Position numbers and translations under genes: made by a program
Notes under the pieces: model-generated
Database searches by the model: none
Told to the model about the DNA's origin: nothing
The model's input: only the letters and a program-made list of their open reading frames with translations
From: Mermis nigrescens
Taxonomy: Eukaryota; Nematoda; Enoplea; Mermithida; Mermithidae
Direction: 5' to 3'
Assembly (NCBI GenBank): GCA_036768485.1
Contig: JAVLUZ010000141.1
Coordinates: forward strand, 5,841,349-5,905,348
Length of the DNA: 64,000 bases
In this document: positions 58,893 to 64,000 of the stretch, piece after piece
How the letters are laid out: every line of letters starts with the position of its first letter
How positions within the stretch are numbered: position 1 is the stretch's first letter

Positions 58893-59605
58893 CGATAAAG
58901 TATAATCGTGATCAATTTTGGGAGAGCTTTCAAAATTTTATGCTGACTCAAAATATAATAATAATAAAAATTTTCCAGAAAACCGGATAATTTATAATGA
59001 TTGTGTTCGAAAAAGAGGCGTACTTAAATTAGCATATCATTAGCATGATTAACATATAAGCTAAAAGTGCAACAGACAATCGACGCTAATTTTAAAAAGG
59101 ACACTACATGACGAGTGCAGACGCCTAACAGGACGCCATTTCTAATTAATTATGCATGAGCGCGCGCAAAAGCAAATGTAGACGTCAACTAGCGGCTTTA
59201 TTATTACTTAATTCTATTACTGTATGCATGCAGGGACCCCTGGGGACCCTAGCGAGCAAGCAACACTCATAGCATTAGTGCACGCTTCAACATTGTATAT
59301 ACTTAAGCATTGTGTATGCTTAAGCACTGTATATGCTTAACTGTACCCCCGTAGGGTCATCCCCTTTTACTAGTTGTATATCGTCATACCATTGTGCATT
59401 TCTTGAGGACTAAGTTATTTGACGGATGAATAGCATAGACCTTACTCTTGGCCAAACATGAAAAGATAGTATTGCGATAGCTTACTCGAAAATAAGAAAT
59501 AAGCCTATAGTAAATTTAGAAAAACGATAAAAAAGTGTGTTAGTGATCATATTATATATACCCTTTATTAATCACATGGTTCTGCGTATGCGTTTACTAT
59601 ATGCT
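58893..59605. other. No gene seen; outer flank of Polinton
   Basis: AT-rich sequence beyond the polymerase N terminus. It includes three near-copies of GCATTGTGTATGCTTAA-type sequence at 59286-59336 and the segment TGTACCCCCGTAGGGTC. The Polinton terminal repeat might lie here but no partner was found. Confidence 0.45.
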
Positions 59606-59609
59606 TAAA

Positions 59610-59735
59610 AGCAGTAAAAATGTAAAATACGTTGTAAAGTGTAAAATAATGTAAATTGTAGAGTAATGTAAAGTATTTTAAAGTGTAAAGTAGTATGAAT
59701 TAGACTATGACTTCCTTCAGCCCTTTTGTGTGCGC

Positions 59736-59798
<63 letters not shown>

Positions 59799-59850
59799 TG
59801 TGTGCATAAGTATGTGTGTATGTCTGTGTGTATGTGTGTATGTGTGTGTG
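59610..59850. repeat. GTAAAGT-rich stretch leading into (TG)n
   Basis: About ten imperfect copies of (T)GTAAA(G/A)T occur in 59614-59692, followed by a (TG)n tract (59736-59850) with TATG interruptions. A similar GTGTAAAG stretch precedes the (CA)n tract at 12107. Confidence 0.85.
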
Positions 59851-60135
59851 CACGTGCTTTGGTGTTGTAGTGTAAAGGGCGCCTCCCTCTGGGTTCCCTA
59901 TCAAACTAAGGCTTTTTGTGAAAGAGTGAAGCAGGATCTGAAGTAGTCAACCTTCAATCCCCTCTTTTAGCCTATGTTTATCAAAGATTTACTGTGCTGC
60001 TGTGTACAGGAACCCTCCACCAGAGCCCCTTATTGTCCTATGCTATGCATATGCTATGCTTACCTATAGCCTGTCTCACATAAGTTCGTGTATAAATTCT
60101 ATGAATTTAAGATGAAATTAAGCCGATGGTTACTA

Positions 60136-61019
<884 letters not shown>

Positions 61020-61760
61020 CTGGGGTTTAAAGTTTATACTCTAGTGGATGACGTAAAACACGGATTTTTAACTAAAGATTTCTCTGCCAAATTTTTTTCC
61101 GCTTATGAGACAGGGTAAATTTAATACAGTAGTAATAAAGTGCCCTTCAGGGGCTACACATCGCAGCAAACCGCATTTAAAAAAACGCAATATTGAGTTA
61201 TTTATGGGGGTGTAAGGTTCGAAATCAGACGTGAAGAATAGGCGAAAAAACACGTTTTTTCTCTAATTTTAATTGGTAAATCATATCAAATAATTTTTGC
61301 AACAGAATTTTTGCACATATAAACGTACTTCGACTCAAAAGCTACAAACTGTACCAAACCGAATTTCTTTACACTCAATTGGGAATACGGTACGGATTTT
61401 TAAAGTTTACAATGTTCTGAATGATGGAAAATATGTCTTTGATTGGGTTTTGTTCGCCACTTTCTCCTTTCAGAAGTCAGGATAGGTCCAATAGAATAAA
61501 AATAAAGTGCCTTATATGGGGTGTATGTCATAGCGAATCGCGTATGTCTAAACCAATATTGAGCGAGTGTAATGTCAAGAATGGGGTGCTTTAAGCAAGT
61601 TTCTGTCTTGTTTCTTTCTGCCAGCTTCTCCGATTATGAGTCAGGGACATGATTCTCAAGTCTGTAAATGAACCTGAAACCAAATTCGATACGCAATTTT
61701 GGCGCGTATGTTTAAACTTAACAGTTCAGTGAAGTGGTTTAAACCAATATTAATTTATCC
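61020..61760 (+). repeat. ~365-bp tandem repeat, locus II
   Basis: Units start near 61134 and 61501 with AATAAAGTGCC, continue with a GCAATATTGAG-like block and GGGTGTAAGG. The first contains GAATGATGGAAAATATG. A partial earlier unit with AGTGGATGACGTAAAACACG begins near 61026. It is homologous and co-oriented with 27719-28310. Confidence 0.7.
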
Positions 61761-62234
61761 TTACGACATTATGGAGACTTACTATTTTCATAAAAGTTGG
61801 TTACACACAATGTGATAAATATCATTTTAAAATTTACTGAAACAAGCACGCAATAACATGCAAGAAATTTTCCACATATGTTTATGTATTTAGCTATCTT
61901 CAATCATAGCGATTGGGCGAAAATCATTGCGCCCCGTTTGCTACGCAATCTACCCAACTGTAAAGAAATGTCCACATGAACGACGCATGCATTTTACTTT
62001 GAAATGCGTGTTTCTTAGGTCCATTAGCCAGTGCATTTCTGCGGGCAGTCAACTTTATCGGACTAAGAGTCAGCGAGAAGTAAAATGACAAAACGTGAGA
62101 TTATTTGTTGAAGTTGCATCATGGTCGAAGTAAGCAACGATCAGAAGCCATACGGGAATTCCAGCTTGAGCACAGAAAATAATGCTGCTTCGACTTCAGC
62201 TAAATAATATTGCAAACGCGCGGAGTCGGAATAT

Positions 62235-63775
62235 AATTCATACAATGCAAGTATAAATTGCTAAGATGGAAGCAGTACCTAATGACATTCGCTACAACAC
62301 TGACAAAGATAGGAATAACTACTATTTTTTGCTAACAAAAAGTTGGGTACTAGCAAGAAAAAATGCTCCGATGGAACAAAAAAAGGTAGAATATACTTGG
62401 AACAAAGAATTATCAAGGACGTAAAAGGAGGGGACTAGAAAAAAGCTACTATCTACAAATGTCACAAAATTTGCTAAAACTCAGAAATTTCCTGAACAAA
62501 GAAAAATGAAAGTAAGTAAATCAAAGAAAAAACCTACCTGTGCCTAAAACTGCAAGATCTGCTAAAAATCTGACTTTTTCTAAGCATCGCAAAAATCGAA
62601 GTATATTCTGCGGCCTGCAGAAGAAAGCAGCATCCTGTCAAACAAAGATAAAACATTGGGCTAGATAACTGAACTTCTCACTCTTCAAAAGCAGATATCG
62701 CCAAAGCTGAGCAGCGCCATGTTGCAATATTTTTTGGGTCAAAAAATAGTAATTATGGTATGTTGCAAAAACGGCTATTTTCGACGTTTCTGATTTAACA
62801 CTGGTGCATACCCCTAGCCTCCCATGCCTAATTGTTATCAGTTTACATGGACAGGAATGAAATGTGGGTGATCTGGTGGGATTAAACGCCAGAAGAGTAC
62901 TGGAATGGACGCATGCCTTATATAGAAATCACAGTCTTTCGTTGCGGTATCGCAAATAATCATAGGATATAACTTTTTGTAATATTTATCTAGCCACAAT
63001 ATCGAATAAATTAATGTTGCAAGTGATTAGCAAAAACGCAGATTTGAGATTTATTTTATAAGCTTAACATTAAGCATTGGACACCATACCTAGAATTAGG
63101 GGGTTTGGGGAGTATGCATCCCAAGGCAAAATACCCAACAAGAAAGCGCAAATACCCAACAATACCTCCAGAATTCAATTTTTTTAAATCTTTCTGCTCT
63201 TTTTGGGTTTTTTTGGTAAGTACCAATAGATAGAGCTCGACAAGAAACGTTCAAAAATGGTGTTTTCTTCGCCATAGCACTATTTTTAAAGCCAATATTC
63301 CAATTTGAAACCCCCCTCAGAATTTTGGAAACGCCCATTGTATGGTGGACAATATGATAAGGTTCACCTATTTTTTTCAGAGGCCGCAGAATATACTTCG
63401 ATTTTTGCTTTGCTTAGAAAAAGTCTGATTTTTAGCAGATCTTGCAGTTTTAGGCACAGGTAGGTTTTTTCTTTGCTTTACTTACTTTCATTTTTTCTTT
63501 TGTTTAGTAAATTTCTGAGTTTTAGCAAATTTTGTGACATTTGTAGATAGGAGCGTTTTCTAGTCCCCTCCTTTTACGTCCTTGATAATTCTCTTTGTTC
63601 CAAGTATATTCTGCCTTTTTTTGTTCCATTGGAGCATTTTTTCTTGCTAGTACCCAACTTTTTGTTAGCAAAAAATAGTAGTTATTCCTATCTTTGTCAG
63701 TGTTGTAGCGAATGTCACTAGGTACTGCTTCCATCTTAGCAATTTTATACTTGCATTCGCATTCGCTCAACTCAC
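62235..63775. mobile_element. Inverted-repeat element, locus II (~395-bp arms)
   Basis: 62235-62632 (GCTAAGATGGAAGCAGTACC at its start) is mirrored almost perfectly by 63378-63775 (ending GGTACTGCTTCCATCTTAGC plus a few bases). The 745-bp centre includes a copy of the ~250-bp dispersed repeat and AT-rich sequence without a gene. The arms encode the same short frame in opposite directions (MEAVPSDIRYNTDKDRN near 63750), which has no recognised domain. Confidence 0.88.
63092..63345 (+). mobile_element. Dispersed ~250-bp MITE-like repeat, copy F (nested)
   Basis: Has a GGGGGTTTGGGGAGTATGC start, AGATAGAGCTCGACAAG, AACGTTCAAAAATGGTG and a CCCCCTCAGAATTTTGG, ACGCCCATTGTATGG end. It lies inside the spacer of the locus II inverted-repeat element. 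Confidence 0.7.
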
Positions 63776-64000
63776 TCTATCAATACCCGCATTAACACTA
63801 CGTACAGTAATTAAGCTTATTCAACAAGTCAAAGAACGACAAATCAATTACCTGCGGAATAAAGCATTTATGATAAATTTACACATGTATGATAAGGTAA
63901 CCAACACTTATAACAATTTCTAAAGCAAACCATTATGAATGCGGAGCAACATGCATGAATAACAATTTTTGAATCACTATACTCAAAAAACTGTAGTGAC

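Noticed and set aside
43131..59600. Polinton terminal inverted repeats
   Set aside because: I compared the flanks at 43.1-44.0 and 58.9-59.6 kb and found no convincing inverted match, so no ends or 6-bp target duplication are reported.

Overview
The window looks like nuclear DNA from an AT-rich invertebrate animal. Evidence: canonical GT-AG introns, some very short (57 bp at 45646-45702); long (AT)n and (CA)n microsatellites; a chymotrypsin-fold serine protease split over exons spaced across about 8.5 kb; and several classes of eukaryotic transposon. I cannot name the phylum. The only plausible host gene is the protease on the minus strand (exons between 23.1 and 14.6 kb, possibly preceded by a PAN/apple-domain exon at 25 kb). 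Nearly everything else is mobile or repetitive DNA.

Layout. 1-9.03 kb is a giant near-perfect inverted repeat (arms of about 4.46 and 4.50 kb around a 72-bp loop), with a decayed C2H2 zinc-finger gene running outward from the loop in each arm. 9.1-13.3 kb holds short tandem arrays, two (CA)n tracts and a decayed Polinton integrase between them. 14.6-23.1 kb is the protease, whose largest intron contains a nested foldback region (15.4-20.5 kb). That region carries a 1234-bp solo LTR whose pre-insertion site survives in the opposite arm. 23-36 kb has no clear gene and is built of degenerate tandem repeats and MITE-like inverted repeats; a composite family at 27.7-30.0 kb recurs at 61-63.8 kb.

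36.2-38.7 kb (plus strand) is a broken protein-primed DNA polymerase from one Polinton/Maverick lineage. 38.8-43.1 kb (minus) is a pol-less LTR retrotransposon with gag, a second ORF of unknown function and a tRNA-Leu-type primer site. 44.7-58.9 kb (minus) is the main object: a decayed but almost gene-complete Polinton. In transcription order it encodes PolB (with introns), unassigned signal-peptide and membrane ORFs, an FtsK/HerA-type packaging ATPase, a chromodomain integrase, an adenovirus-type maturation protease, a penton-like minor capsid protein, a small basic protein and a double-jelly-roll major capsid protein. Together these would replicate, integrate and package the element's DNA, but stops, frameshifts and lost catalytic residues show it is a fossil. 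A hAT-type MITE with an 8-bp target duplication sits in a PolB coding segment, and a 1.25-kb PolB intron consists of degenerate tandem repeats.

No tRNA, rRNA or CRISPR array was found. Identities were assigned by reading motifs, not by database search. Repeat boundaries are by eye and usually good to 5-20 bp unless a junction is stated exactly.
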